Of a stretch of DNA of 64,000 nt, positions 27,831 to 37,190 are shown one piece after another; the first letter of the stretch is position 1, and each line of letters starts with the position of its first letter. Under the pieces are notes generated by a model that saw only the letters and a list, made by a program, of their open reading frames with translations, did no database searches and was not told the origin of the DNA. The position numbers and the translations under genes are program-made. The DNA is from Planomicrobium okeanokoites (GTDB lineage: Bacteria > Bacillota > Bacilli > Bacillales_A > Planococcaceae). The stretch is taken from positions 744,001-808,000 of the forward strand of contig NZ_QQRS01000001.1 of NCBI RefSeq assembly GCF_003428875.1, in the 5' to 3' direction.

Positions 27831-28262
27831 TTAACCATAAAATTCCTCGTCCTCATCATCTTCATTCTCGGGCATATACATGACTTCCCATAAATGTCCG
27901 TCGATGTCTTCGAAACTCCAGCCGTACATGAATTCGTTGTCCATTTTATCGTTGGAGGCGGAACCTCCTGCCGCCAGCGCGTTTTGAACGATTTCGTCAA
28001 CGCCGGCCCGGCTGTCTGCGGTGATCGAGACGATCACCTCCGTGCTGGCAGCAGAGTCGCATAACGCTTTTCCTGTGAAGCTTTTGAAAAATTCTTCAAC
28101 GAGCAGCATCACATATATATTGCGGCCAACTATCATGCATGCAGCTTTTTTATCCGTCATCTGTTCATTGAATTCGAATCCGATATCACCAAAAAATTGC
28201 ATGGATCTGTCCAGGTCTTTTACGGGCAAATTAATGAAAACATGATTGGATTGAATCGCCAT
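27831..28262 (-). CDS. VOC (glyoxalase/bleomycin-resistance) superfamily protein
   Basis: Small metal-dependent beta-alpha-beta-beta-beta fold protein. NHVFINLPVKDLDRSMQFFGDIGFEF at the start and DIDGHLWEVMYM near the end (with a Glu in the usual metal position) are typical of the glyoxalase-like branch. 143 residues with an acidic tail, ENEDDEDEE. AAAGGAG precedes the ATG. Function unknown. Probably its own unit downstream of argS. Confidence 0.8.
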   Translation of the reverse strand: MAIQSNHVFINLPVKDLDRSMQFFGDIGFEFNEQMTDKKAACMIVGRNIYVMLLVEEFFKSFTGKALCDSAASTEVIVSITADSRAGVDEIVQNALAAGGSASNDKMDNEFMYGWSFEDIDGHLWEVMYMPENEDDEDEEFYG

Positions 28263-28341
28263 GGTTTTCTCCTTTCATTTTCAGCTATTGCCTATAGTAT
28301 TCGAGGGAAAGCGGAAGTGTCCTGCAAGATGCTTAAAATTT

Positions 28342-30031
28342 TACATTTCATCCGGCGCCTGGATTCCAAGTAAACGGAGACTTTCCTTCAGCACCGCGGT
28401 CACTGCGAAAACAAGAGCCAATCTTCCTTCCAGCTGCCCATCATCTTCCAAAACTTCACGTGGCTATAGTACTTATTGAAATCCTGTGCCAGTTCGATTG
28501 CGTATCTCGCAATAACGGAAGGTTCGCTTTGCTCAAAACTTTTCAATATTGCCTCCGGAAATGCCATCAAATCCTTGATGACTTCCCAACTGTAGCTGTC
28601 GTCCAATCCAACAGGCATAATTTTATCCGCGGCCCGTCCCGATTTCCGTAATATCGAGCAGGCTCTTGCATGGGTGTACTGGACGTAAGGTCCCGTTGCT
28701 CCTTCAAAACGCAGCATGGCTTCCAGTGAAAACTCGACGTTATTCTGCCTCTCCGTCTTCAAATCGTGGAAAATCACTGCCCCGACGCCCACCATTTGTG
28801 CCGTCTCCGTTTTATTCGCCAGTGCCGGATTCCTCTCTTCGATATTCTTTTCCGCCAGCTCGATCACGTCTTTTAACACTTGATCCAATAAAACCACTTT
28901 GCCTTTACGGGTCGACATCTTTTTCCCGTCTTTCAAGATGAAACCGAACGGGATGTGTTCCATCTCATCCGCCCAACTGTAGCCCATCTTTTTCAGCACC
29001 AGCTTCAGTTGCCGGAAATGCAATGTCTGCTCCTGCCCAACCACGTACATCGATTTCGCAAAATGGTAATTCTCTTTTCTGTATAGAGCGGCCGTCAGAT
29101 CACGAGTGCCGTAAAGCGTCGCGCCGTCACTTTTCCGGATCAGAAACGGCGGCAGCCCTTCTTCTGTCAAATCCACGACTTCCGCGCCTTCGGACTTTGT
29201 CAGCAGTTCCTTCGACTTCAGCAAGTCGATGGTCGCAGCCATCTTGTCGTTATAAAAGGCTTCTCCGGCAAACGAGTCGAAATCCACTCCCAAAAGTTCA
29301 TATACTTTATTGAATTCGCTCAGCGATTCATCTTTAAACCACTTCCACAATCCCTCTGCTTCCGAATCGCCGTTCTCCAATTGCCAAAAGCACTTTCTGG
29401 CCTCATCTTCCAAAGCCGAATCTTCCTTTGCTTCCTCATGGAATTTGATATACAGCGCCAACAGCTCAGGAATCGGATTTTCTTTCACCGCCGCTTCATC
29501 GCCCCATTTCTTATACGCGACGATCAATTTTCCGAACTGCGTGCCCCAGTCTCCCAGATGATTGATCCCCACTGCTTTATATCCAAGCTTTTCAACGATT
29601 TTAGCCAATGAATTTCCGATCACCGTCGATCTCAGGTGGCCCATCGAAAAAGGTTTTGCAATATTGGGGGATGAAAAGTCGATGGTGATATTTTTGCCTT
29701 GACCGAGCCCGCTCCCGCCATATGCCGCCTTTTCTTCCACGATCGTTTGCAGCAATTCTTTACTGACGGCTGATTTTTTCAAGAAACAGTTTACATATGG
29801 TCCTGCAGCAACGACATCATCGAACACAGGATGTTTTATCCGCTCCGCCAACTCCACTGCAATTATATGCGGTGCCTTGCCTTGGATCTTCGCCAATGAA
29901 AAACAGGGAAACGCCAAATCACCCTGGCCATCAAACTTCGGTTTTTCAACTAAACCCATTATCTTCCCTAAATCCATTCCACCATCCAGATTTTTCTCGA
30001 TTTCCTCTGCAAACAATTTGTTATAATCCAT
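28342..30031 (-). CDS. argS: Arginyl-tRNA synthetase, apparent C-terminal frameshift
   Basis: Class I synthetase charging tRNA-Arg. HIGH-type motif SPNIAKPFSMGHLRST and KMSTRKGK are intact. The straight frame stops at 28400 after HVKFWKMMGSWKED, which does not resemble ArgS. Shifting by one base at about 28450-28455 (GTGAAGTTTTGG) restores the normal ending, EVLEDDGQLEGRLALVFAV through QAPDEM, with stop at 28342. So one base seems missing, altering the last 30-40 residues of the anticodon-binding domain. This may be a sequencing error, a true mutation tolerated because of a second argS, or recoding. The gene is T-box controlled. Confidence 0.85.
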
Positions 30032-30061
30032 CGTTCCACTCCTCCTGTTTCCCGGTAAAAA

Positions 30062-30290
30062 AGAAAAAACCCCGTCTCTAATGTGAATTAGAGACGGGGT
30101 TCCCGCGGTACCACTCTGATTGCCCGATCATCGGACCTGCTTAAAGCGGTAACGGCGCCAGCCGACCTGCCCTACTCGAGTTCAGGCGGTTTCTCAGATA
30201 TGCGGTTCGGTATACTTCGGCCGCCAGGCTTCCACCATCCCCGGCTCGCTTCGACACTCCATATACCTACTCTTATCTTCCCAGAATTTA
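30062..30290 (-). ncRNA. T-box riboswitch of argS
   Basis: Leader on the minus strand with the near-invariant T-box AGAGTGGTACCGCGGG (30102-30117), an AGAGTAGG stretch typical of stem I near its 5' end, and a 15-bp terminator stem AACCCCGTCTCTAAT (30087-30101 / 30068-30082) followed by TTTTTTC. Uncharged tRNA would pair with the T-box and prevent termination. A CGC arginine codon followed by A (30202-30204) in the expected part of stem I is a good specifier candidate, which agrees with the gene controlled. Confidence 0.9.
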
Positions 30291-30306
30291 ATGTATTTTT
30301 GTTATC

Positions 30307-30621
30307 TTACCGATTTCCATAATTTGTGTCAATGCTTGATTCGACTTTTTCATATTTAAGGAGAAATGGCAGGCCTGTTGAAACCAGGGCAATCACAGCC
30401 ACAATCGGCAACATGACTCTTCCCAGCTCCAGATTCTGCATAAAAATCGAAATATAAATCACGGGCACCAGCAGCAATAAAACCGCCAATAGCCGAGAGG
30501 CACTGGCTACTTTATGCACTGTACCGCATTTCCGGCAACTAACCGGCCGAAAAGCGAGCCATAACGATTGATAAAGCTGGTTCCATTTGAAAGCTTGCTT
30601 ACAGTTTTCGCATCTCTGCAT
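30307..30621 (-). CDS. Zinc-ribbon membrane protein, CxxC-20-CxxC type
   Basis: 104 residues. N-terminal ribbon CENCKQAFKWNQ ... CRKCG (two CxxC pairs about 23 residues apart) resembles the small TIGR04104 family of Bacilli. Two hydrophobic helices follow (about 46-62 and 70-88), then a short charged tail. AAGGAGCC precedes the ATG. Function unknown. It ends just before the argS leader, whose promoter may therefore lie in its 3' end. Confidence 0.65.
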   Translation of the reverse strand: MQRCENCKQAFKWNQLYQSLWLAFRPVSCRKCGTVHKVASASRLLAVLLLLVPVIYISIFMQNLELGRVMLPIVAVIALVSTGLPFLLKYEKVESSIDTNYGNR

Positions 30622-30654
30622 TCTCCCGGCTCCTTCTTGCTAAAAAACGATCTT

Positions 30655-31986
30655 TTATTCGCGTAAATTTTTGCCTTTTTCGTACATCGCCTGCATATTT
30701 TCCTCAGGCACCAAGGCACCGCCGGTAGACCAGGCGATGTGCACAGCCTTGTCGGAATCCACACCGCGCGAAGACAGATATTCATTCTGACTCAATTTCA
30801 CAGAACCCAGCAAAGATGAAGCCGCGGATGGCTCAACAAAAATATCATCGCCGTCAGCCAGAATCGCCAGTAACCGGTAAAGTTCATCATCCTCAAGCGT
30901 ATAAATGCCGCTGATCAACTTTTCACTAATCGACGATGCGAAACTCGATGGCCTGCCGACTGCAAGCCCGTCGCCTTCAGTCAGATTATCGATGCCGAAA
31001 TCCTGGACGCATACTTTTTCTTTTTGGCCTGTCATCAAACCGATCAAAACGGAAGGTGAATGCGTCGGTTCCACAAAGAAGCAATGGACGGCATCTCCAT
31101 AGATCTGCTTGAGCCCGAAAGTGATGCCGCCCGGCGAACCGCCAACACCGCATGGCAAATAAACGACCAGCGGATGTTCCGCATCAACAGTAATATCCAA
31201 GTCATCCAATTGTTTTTTCAGCCCGAAAGCTGCAGTGCTGTAACCGAGGAACAGATGCCTCGAATTTTCATCATCGACAAAATAAGCCATCGGGTTCTCT
31301 TTGGTCTGTTGACGTCCTTCCAGAATGGCTTCGCCAAAATCGCCTTCAAATTCGTGAACAATCGCGCCTTTTGAGCGAAGCAAGTCCTTCTTCCACGCTT
31401 TTGCATCAGCTGACATGTAAACCGATACGGAAAAACCGAGCTCCGCACTGATAATGCCGATGCTGAGCCCAAGATTGCCTGTTGAACCTACGCCGATTGA
31501 ATACTGGCTGAAGAAATCCTTGAACTCTTTGGATGCAAACTTGCTGTAATCATAGCCATCAGTGATCATGCCATTCTCCAGCGCCAATTGCTCTGCATGA
31601 TGCAACACTTCATAAAAGCCTCCGCGTGCTTTGATCGACCCTGCGACTGCCAGCTCATTGTCGCATTTGAGGAACAGTCTGCCGGGAAATTTTGTGTTGT
31701 ATGTGGTTTCCAGAATATTTTTAGTTGCGGAAATTTCTTTCAATGGTGACTCGATGATTCCTCCAGCTTCTGCCGTTTCTGGAAACGCTATCGCCAAAAA
31801 TGGCGCAAAGCGCTGCCATAGCTCCTCCGCTCCTTGCATATCCTCTTTCGTTACGGCCAGTTGTCCGAGATCCGAAGTCTTCGTTTCATTCGGATTCAGC
31901 CATAACACCGGTCGAAATTCCATCACGTCGGATAATAACGGGTACTTCTGCTGCCAATCGTTGAGTTGCTGTTGCGTAACTGCCAT
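30655..31986 (-). CDS. dsdA: D-serine ammonia-lyase (D-serine dehydratase)
   Basis: PLP enzyme turning D-serine into pyruvate and ammonia, often for detoxification. The PLP lysine is in AGSIKARGGFYE, the phosphate loop is GVGSTGNLGLS, and PCGVGGSPGGITFGL is also conserved. The frame opens at 32121, but ATG 31986 (MAVTQQQLNDWQQKYP) has AGAAAGG upstream and matches the usual N-terminus (443 residues). No dsdX or dsdC neighbour is seen. The 305-base gap upstream is AT-rich; I see no convincing promoter. Confidence 0.92.
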   Translation of the reverse strand: MAVTQQQLNDWQQKYPLLSDVMEFRPVLWLNPNETKTSDLGQLAVTKEDMQGAEELWQRFAPFLAIAFPETAEAGGIIESPLKEISATKNILETTYNTKFPGRLFLKCDNELAVAGSIKARGGFYEVLHHAEQLALENGMITDGYDYSKFASKEFKDFFSQYSIGVGSTGNLGLSIGIISAELGFSVSVYMSADAKAWKKDLLRSKGAIVHEFEGDFGEAILEGRQQTKENPMAYFVDDENSRHLFLGYSTAAFGLKKQLDDLDITVDAEHPLVVYLPCGVGGSPGGITFGLKQIYGDAVHCFFVEPTHSPSVLIGLMTGQKEKVCVQDFGIDNLTEGDGLAVGRPSSFASSISEKLISGIYTLEDDELYRLLAILADGDDIFVEPSAASSLLGSVKLSQNEYLSSRGVDSDKAVHIAWSTGGALVPEENMQAMYEKGKNLRE

Positions 31987-32254
31987 TGGAATCATCCTTT
32001 CTGCTGAGTGACTGCTTCTTTCCTCATCATACATGAAAATATCGATGATTTCAGTTTCTGTAACGTAAGGTCGGTTCCGGTTTAGTCCATCATCCATTCG
32101 AATAAACTTTAAACACCACACATTAACACTCTCTTATGCAATGAGGAAACACAGTAAATATTGGAATAGGAGCAATATAAAATACATTCAATTATTGTTC
32201 ATTAATTCCCTTTCAGGTTTATGATTTATACATTTATATAAAACTTTACTCAAA

Positions 32255-32289
32255 TAAAAAACAGAAATCTGATTATCAGTTTTCTGTTT
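32255..32289 (-). terminator. Terminator of the DUF5316-like gene
   Basis: On the minus strand AAACAGAAA pairs with TTTCTGTTT, with an inner CTGAT/ATCAG, followed by TTTTTTATTT. It overlaps the end of the gene at 32292. Confidence 0.75.
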
Positions 32290-32291
32290 CA

Positions 32292-32573
32292 CTAAATCAT
32301 AAAATACAATACTGCGGCTCCGATAAAATTCGGCAAAGCGAGCAATAAGATCGTATTCGATAAATTGACTGTATTATCCAATTTAATAACAGCTAAATTT
32401 CCCAGCACCGGTGCTGATGAGCTGATAAAACCTGTTTTTAAAAAGCCTCCGAGCAATATTCCGGCAATGCCTACTATTCCCGTCACATTCATTGCAATTT
32501 CCAAGTTATTGTTCATACCGAAAAAACCTGTCAGTATAACAAAAATCGAAGTCCCCAATAGTATCCTTTTCAT
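32292..32573 (-). CDS. Small membrane protein, DUF5316-like
   Basis: 93 residues with three hydrophobic stretches (about 5-21, 27-46, 72-92). The pattern TGIVGIAGILLGGF followed by a polar segment and ILLLALPNFIGAAVLYF recalls DUF5316 proteins of Bacilli, but the usual polar middle is shortened, so the family call is tentative. GGGGGAAG precedes the ATG. Function unknown. Confidence 0.6.
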   Translation of the reverse strand: MKRILLGTSIFVILTGFFGMNNNLEIAMNVTGIVGIAGILLGGFLKTGFISSSAPVLGNLAVIKLDNTVNLSNTILLLALPNFIGAAVLYFMI

Positions 32574-32674
32574 AACTTCCCCCCATCTGTTAATAGCTCA
32601 ATCATGCTAAATTAAATCAATCAAAATTTAAATAGTGTAAATCCAATGATTGATGATGATTTCATTTTTATAAA

Positions 32675-33118
32675 TCATTCAACAATTACCGAAAAAGCGT
32701 AATTGCCGTCTCCTTCTTTCCACAATGCTGTTATGTGATAAACATAGATGCCTTTCTCTTGTGGAATTGCAATGGAATCATTTATAAGTTCAATTTCTTT
32801 ACTAGTGTCTCCATCAATCCATTGCTTGATTTCCAGTGTGCCGTCAAGCGGTTCCCTGAAAAAATCAATTCTGATATTCTGTTGTGGAGAAACTGATGCA
32901 GGATCATGTTCTTCTGCCATATCTAATGGAGTCGTATGAATAAAATCTGCACATTGAGCGAATATCATTCCGTGCCAGCAATACGAACCTTGCGTAGTCG
33001 GAATCTCTTCCCCATTCACTGTTACTTTTGGGGTTGGCGGTTCCATCCGAAAGGGCTCGATAATTGCTATGGCTAAAATCAGTACAGCAAAAATAACTGA
33101 TCTAGGAAATTTACTCAT
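32675..33118 (-). CDS. Exported or membrane-anchored protein of unknown function
   Basis: 147 residues. An N-terminal hydrophobic helix (residues 7-21) without a lipobox suggests an anchor or uncleaved signal; the rest is predicted extracytoplasmic. Two Cys (in SYCWHG and AQCADF) could form a disulfide. The C-terminal half is beta-rich with IPQEKGIYVYHITALWKEGDGNYAFSV, reminiscent of an Ig-like strand pattern. I do not recognise a family. AAGGGGGAAG precedes the ATG. Confidence 0.7.
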   Translation of the reverse strand: MSKFPRSVIFAVLILAIAIIEPFRMEPPTPKVTVNGEEIPTTQGSYCWHGMIFAQCADFIHTTPLDMAEEHDPASVSPQQNIRIDFFREPLDGTLEIKQWIDGDTSKEIELINDSIAIPQEKGIYVYHITALWKEGDGNYAFSVIVE

Positions 33119-33241
33119 TGTACTTCCCCCTTTACTTCCAGTAGGCTGGTTTAAACGAAAGAAGTTACAAGTTTGAGGATTTAAGTTTAAGTTATTTTAT
33201 GTATCACTTATTAAATCTTTTTTATAACCCAGCAGATTCGC

Positions 33242-33691
33242 CTACCACTCCAAAACGCTTATATCCTCAGGAAGTGTTCTTATGAAAAATGCTTTTTGTG
33301 CACCACTCAATCTGCTCCCCGTGAACTCGGTTCCATAATGCTCAGAGGAAAACAAAATATCTTCCTCGCGGTAGAGGAAGACCGAAAACCATTTTAACTG
33401 TCCAGCATCATTCAATGAATCTGTAAGGAGAAAGTTTTTCGCTTTATCAGACAGATCTCCTTTCACAATTAAAACCTTGCCTTCCTTTCGGCATACGACA
33501 CTTTTGAGTCCATGAATAACTTCATCAATCACAGCTTGCTCATCTTCCCAGCAATGAATTTCGAAAGCATCCATTCCACTGAAAAAATGCTCTATCAACG
33601 GATTCCAAAACGAATAGTCTTCAGCGTAATGCATATCATTATCTGATTCACTATATGTGGTGATCTCGAAATGCATATTGTAAGTAGGCAT
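33242..33691 (-). CDS. Hypothetical cytoplasmic protein
   Basis: 149 residues, soluble and acidic, no signal peptide or membrane helix. Starts MPTYNMHFEITTYSESDN and includes FEIHCWEDEQAVIDEV and FSSEHYGTEFTGSRLSGAQKAFF. I do not recognise the family. AAGGAGAAA precedes the ATG, supporting translation. Neighbours are small unlinked genes on the same strand. Confidence 0.65.
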   Translation of the reverse strand: MPTYNMHFEITTYSESDNDMHYAEDYSFWNPLIEHFFSGMDAFEIHCWEDEQAVIDEVIHGLKSVVCRKEGKVLIVKGDLSDKAKNFLLTDSLNDAGQLKWFSVFLYREEDILFSSEHYGTEFTGSRLSGAQKAFFIRTLPEDISVLEW

Positions 33692-33909
33692 CGGTTTTCT
33701 CCTTCAAAATGTAATGATTATAATTCATGTAAGATCAAGATGAATTCTGGAAATGATTTTCCTATTCTGCTTTATTCTTCTTGGATCCACCAATCTCCTT
33801 CATTCGTATATCATTCGACTTCTAAGTGATTTTGGAAAACAAATATTTTCATGCAAAATAAAAAGAAGAAACCTCATTAAAAGTTCCTCCTCATCGAAGA
33901 ATTATGCTG

Positions 33910-34125
33910 CTAGTTGAAAAACAGACTGTATGCGACATATCCTAAAAATAATAAGATTATTAATATACCGATACCCTTCCATCCTATTCCACCTACTAAA
34001 TCCGTTAAATTTCCACTCCCAGAACTTCTGTCAAACCCATCACTAAATGAGCCGCCGGGATTATTTTTTAATTCATTCTGCCTTAAGCGCTCTCTTCCAT
34101 CTTCAGGTGTTTTATTAGACCCCAA
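33910..34125 (-). CDS. DUF6366-like small membrane protein
   Basis: 71 residues. TPEDGRERLRQNELKNNPGG at the N-terminus and LTDLVGGIGWKGIGILIIL with one C-terminal membrane helix (about 50-69) match my memory of the DUF6366 family of Bacillales. It starts at TTG 34125 after GGAGGG. Function unknown. Confidence 0.72.
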   Translation of the reverse strand: MGSNKTPEDGRERLRQNELKNNPGGSFSDGFDRSSGSGNLTDLVGGIGWKGIGILIILLFLGYVAYSLFFN

Positions 34126-34195
34126 ATGAACCCTCCTTTATCCAGTAATAATCAGTGATGCAAAATATACTCATACTTCTGTAAGGATCTTACAA

Positions 34196-34225
34196 ATATA
34201 ATTTAATATAATTTAATATAATTTA
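34196..34225. repeat. Three perfect 10-bp AT repeats
   Basis: ATATAATTTA occurs three times in a row just downstream of the Nudix gene (minus strand). Probably slippage-prone simple sequence; no function inferred. Confidence 0.8.
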
Positions 34226-34233
34226 ATTCTTTA

Positions 34234-34668
34234 CTATAAGATATCTAAATACTGCTTTATCAAATACAAATGATGCTCATGCAATAGATTCTTTTCCAGT
34301 TCACTGTAATCGACCCAGCACATGATTTCTTGTTCAACTGGTTCAGCAACCTTTTCCAGCAGTTCAGCAGCGTATAAAATTCCGACATTATGCTGAGAGT
34401 CATTGGGATATTTTGATGAAATCCAATGTCTTTCAGCTTTGCCTATTTCCTCAGCGATCCGGATTTCATGGCCAGTTTCCTCGATACTCTCCCTTAATAA
34501 CGCATTTTCAGGAGATTCACCTTCATCAACCCCGCCTCCTACTAAAAATAAAAGATCATCCGAATCCTTTACACATAAAAATTGCTTTTTGTCATTTTGA
34601 ATTACAGCATAAGCTCCTGTTCTCTTCCAATAATTCAATTTATAATCGCGTTCACCGAATTTAATCAT
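34234..34668 (-). CDS. Nudix hydrolase
   Basis: 144 residues. Nudix box is complete: G-x5-E-x7-RE-x2-EE-x-G in GGGVDEGESPENALLRES followed by IEETGHE, which binds Mg2+ and cleaves nucleoside-diphosphate-linked substrates. Substrate unknown. TTTGGAGGCGG precedes the ATG. Confidence 0.85.
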   Translation of the reverse strand: MIKFGERDYKLNYWKRTGAYAVIQNDKKQFLCVKDSDDLLFLVGGGVDEGESPENALLRESIEETGHEIRIAEEIGKAERHWISSKYPNDSQHNVGILYAAELLEKVAEPVEQEIMCWVDYSELEKNLLHEHHLYLIKQYLDIL

Positions 34669-34812
34669 TGTCCGCCTCCAAATGAAATATTAAGTAGTTG
34701 TCTTTTCTTGTTTTCCAAAAAATATTAAGTAAGTTTTATAAAATAAGGTATTAAAGATTAATATCCAAGTTGCAATTAACGTATTAATTACTTGATATAG
34801 GTACTTTTACAG

Positions 34813-35235
34813 TCAGAACATATCAAAGAATGGGAAACCAAAAACCACTATAAAAGGGAGAGGTATAATTATTAACCTGATAATTCGAGAGTCAATTCCG
34901 TTTGCAAATAAAAACGTCAGTGAACCAACAATTGCGGCTATTAAAAACCCCATATAGTGCCCGTCTGCCACTACCCATTCTAATACAATCCCTAATACTA
35001 GACCTATTGCTAAGAAGACTGAAAAATTTTTAATAGTTAAATACGATTTATTTTTTTGTAAGTACAAATATAAAAATCCAATTAAACCTCCTATATAAGC
35101 AAACATTAGCACAGTCGCAGTGAAGATATAAAAAGTGCTGAAGTTAATAAAACTGCCAAAGTGGATTAGATGATAGATTGAAAATGTAAAAACTGATAAT
35201 ACAGCAGCTAAAGAAGAACTGGCCATGTATTTCAT
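34813..35235 (-). CDS. Four-helix membrane protein of unknown function
   Basis: About 140 residues with four hydrophobic segments (roughly 5-22, 32-50, 65-82, 86-135). The frame opens at 35250, overlapping the YciI-like stop, but TGGAGAG lies before ATG 35235 (MKYMASSSL), which I prefer. Unknown family. It is the last gene of the SDR/AMP-ligase/YciI-like cluster, so it may serve the same pathway. Confidence 0.65.
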   Translation of the reverse strand: MKYMASSSLAAVLSVFTFSIYHLIHFGSFINFSTFYIFTATVLMFAYIGGLIGFLYLYLQKNKSYLTIKNFSVFLAIGLVLGIVLEWVVADGHYMGFLIAAIVGSLTFLFANGIDSRIIRLIIIPLPFIVVFGFPFFDMF

Positions 35236-35249
35236 TAAGCTCTCCATCA

Positions 35250-35624
35250 TTATTCTTTTAAATCGAAGGAATCGATTGCAAAGATCTCAATTTCCCACCC
35301 AAGCTGTTCTCCTCTTTTGACTTGTACAGTTGGATGAAGCGAAGCTATTTGAATCGCTTTATCCATGTTCTCGGCTTCCAGTATAAAGGCACTGCCAATT
35401 ACTTTCTCCAGCTGATTTGGCATCCCGGATTCAGTTTGTATTTCCCCATTAAGCCGCTTCAATCTTTTCATTTCTTGACTAATGCCGACGTCCATCAATA
35501 CATTACTGCTACTATACAAATTCTTTATATGAGTTTGGCATTCCAGCATAATTCCCTCTACTTCTTCCGTAGGAAGTGCGTCCATTTTTTCCTTATTATA
35601 ATAACCCAGACACAAGTATTTCAT
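35250..35624 (-). CDS. YciI-like (YCII/DGPF) family protein
   Basis: 124 residues. MKYLCLGYYNKEKMDALP, the middle block QLEKVIGSAFILEAENMDKAIQIASLHP and a C-terminal EIEIFAI fit the YCII-related/DGPF fold, which usually sits beside ECF sigma factors. Here no sigma gene is near. Its start is directly against the AMP-ligase stop, so the genes are co-transcribed. Role unknown. Confidence 0.75.
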   Translation of the reverse strand: MKYLCLGYYNKEKMDALPTEEVEGIMLECQTHIKNLYSSSNVLMDVGISQEMKRLKRLNGEIQTESGMPNQLEKVIGSAFILEAENMDKAIQIASLHPTVQVKRGEQLGWEIEIFAIDSFDLKE

Positions 35625-37190
35625 TTAAATTCCTCCTCTATTAAAAATTTCGTTACTTTTAATGGTTTGAATTCGTTTTCTATCCAATTTTCCAACCGCT
35701 GTATAAGGTAAGTGATCCACAAAAACGATTTCCCTCGGAATCTGGAATCCTGCTACGTGCGTACTCAACCAACTCGAAAGTTCACTTGGCGTTAATGATT
35801 TATCGCGGTATAGCTGCACGAACGCTTTTAGGATCTGTCCGCTGTAGACATCTTCAACTCCGACTACAGCGACGTCTTCTATACTCGGGTGGTTGGTCAG
35901 CGCCACTTCAATTTCCAATGGATAGATATTGTTACCGGCTGAAATGATTAAATCGTCTGTTCGTCCACACAGGAAATAATAGCCTTTCTCGTCTCGGTAT
36001 CCGATGTCGCCTGTTTGGATCCAACGGCTTGGATTGTTCTTCATCGACCACTTATTCCGAATACAAAATTGACCGATATTGCCAGGTTCGACTTCTTTTC
36101 CCTCCACTACTACCTGCATCTGGCCACCGGCGATCAGTTTGCCAAGTGTGTTGGCGTGATGTTTGAAATCTTCAGGTACAGCAATGATATTCAAGCCCGC
36201 TTCCGAAGTCCCGTACAAATTGTATAGGACACCCCCCAGCTGATGGTTCACTTCATTTACTAAAGCCGGATTCAGTTTCGCACCTCCTGATGCAATGCAG
36301 GCAAGCGAAGCGAGGGATGCTTTATCGTGCTTCAACATCTTATGGATCATGAGCGGAACTACCGTTACAACTTCTGCCTGATGCTGCTGAATGAGGGCAC
36401 AGGCTCTTTCCGCATCAAAGCTCTCCTGAATGACAACTTTCTTTCCTAAAGCAAGAAATGATAATAATACAGCGATCCCGTAGCCATGGTAGATTGGCGT
36501 CGCAATATAAGCAGTGCTGTATTTCGGTAACTGCAGCCGGTTCAGTAATGCTGCAAATGGATCCAGAAAATTAAAGAGGGATGGTCGGTGAACCACTTGC
36601 TTCGGTTTTCCGGTGGTCCCACCCGTCAATAAGATGATCTTGCCGCTGGAAGAGGGCTTCAATTTTTGTTTTCTATGTAGAGATAACTCTGGCAAAGTTG
36701 CGATTGCTTCATATTTTTCATGATAACTGCAGATCTTTGGATTTCGATAAGGAGATTTCTCAATCAAACCACTAAATTCATCGTCGTAAATAAGAAAATC
36801 GAAGCGATGCTCTTCCACAAGTTTATTGAATTGCAATTGGCTCATAGAACTATTCAGCAGGTATAAGTCCGCTCCCAGACGCGAAGAAGCAAAAATGCCC
36901 TGCACCAACGAAGCATGGTTTTTACAATAAAACGCAACTTTTTGCTTTTCCCCAACCCCATATCGATCTGCCAGAAAATAAGCGAGATGTTCACACCGTT
37001 TCTGCAGTTCTCTATAACTAAGCACTTCATGGCTATCCACTAAAGCAGTTTTTTCATTGCCTGTTATTTTCGTTAACGTAAATAAAAGCATTAGATTGAT
37101 GCCGTTTTGATGAATTGCGAATCCCAGACGGCCTAGCTTTGACAGTGAAAGAAAATCGAGCTGAGACAATATCTTCAGCAAATTAAACAT
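35625..37190 (-). CDS. AMP-binding acyl-CoA synthetase-like enzyme
   Basis: ANL-superfamily adenylate-forming enzyme, about 521 residues. AMP motif LTGGTTGKPKQ near residue 190, YNLYGTSEAG, TGDIGYRDEKGYYFLCGR (hinge) and the catalytic Lys in AVGKLDRKRI are all present. Overall layout resembles the FadD12/fatty-acyl ligase branch, but the substrate cannot be told. A GTG at 37202 opens the frame, yet the AAGGAG site fits ATG 37190 better. It overlaps the upstream SDR gene, so the two act together. Confidence 0.88.
   Translation of the reverse strand: MFNLLKILSQLDFLSLSKLGRLGFAIHQNGINLMLLFTLTKITGNEKTALVDSHEVLSYRELQKRCEHLAYFLADRYGVGEKQKVAFYCKNHASLVQGIFASSRLGADLYLLNSSMSQLQFNKLVEEHRFDFLIYDDEFSGLIEKSPYRNPKICSYHEKYEAIATLPELSLHRKQKLKPSSSGKIILLTGGTTGKPKQVVHRPSLFNFLDPFAALLNRLQLPKYSTAYIATPIYHGYGIAVLLSFLALGKKVVIQESFDAERACALIQQHQAEVVTVVPLMIHKMLKHDKASLASLACIASGGAKLNPALVNEVNHQLGGVLYNLYGTSEAGLNIIAVPEDFKHHANTLGKLIAGGQMQVVVEGKEVEPGNIGQFCIRNKWSMKNNPSRWIQTGDIGYRDEKGYYFLCGRTDDLIISAGNNIYPLEIEVALTNHPSIEDVAVVGVEDVYSGQILKAFVQLYRDKSLTPSELSSWLSTHVAGFQIPREIVFVDHLPYTAVGKLDRKRIQTIKSNEIFNRGGI

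Noticed and set aside
27575..27883. Frame over array B with repeated FIVDF units
   Set aside because: It needs a TTG start with no ribosome site, runs through a terminator and then into low-complexity residues opposite the VOC gene.
28342..30031. Calling argS a decayed pseudogene
   Set aside because: Only one base is off, all catalytic motifs and the T-box are intact, and the alternative frame keeps the normal C-terminus; a sequencing error or recent change is as likely.
34196..34225. Three 10-bp AT repeats as an origin or binding array
   Set aside because: Short, simple AT sequence with no DnaA-box-like motifs nearby.
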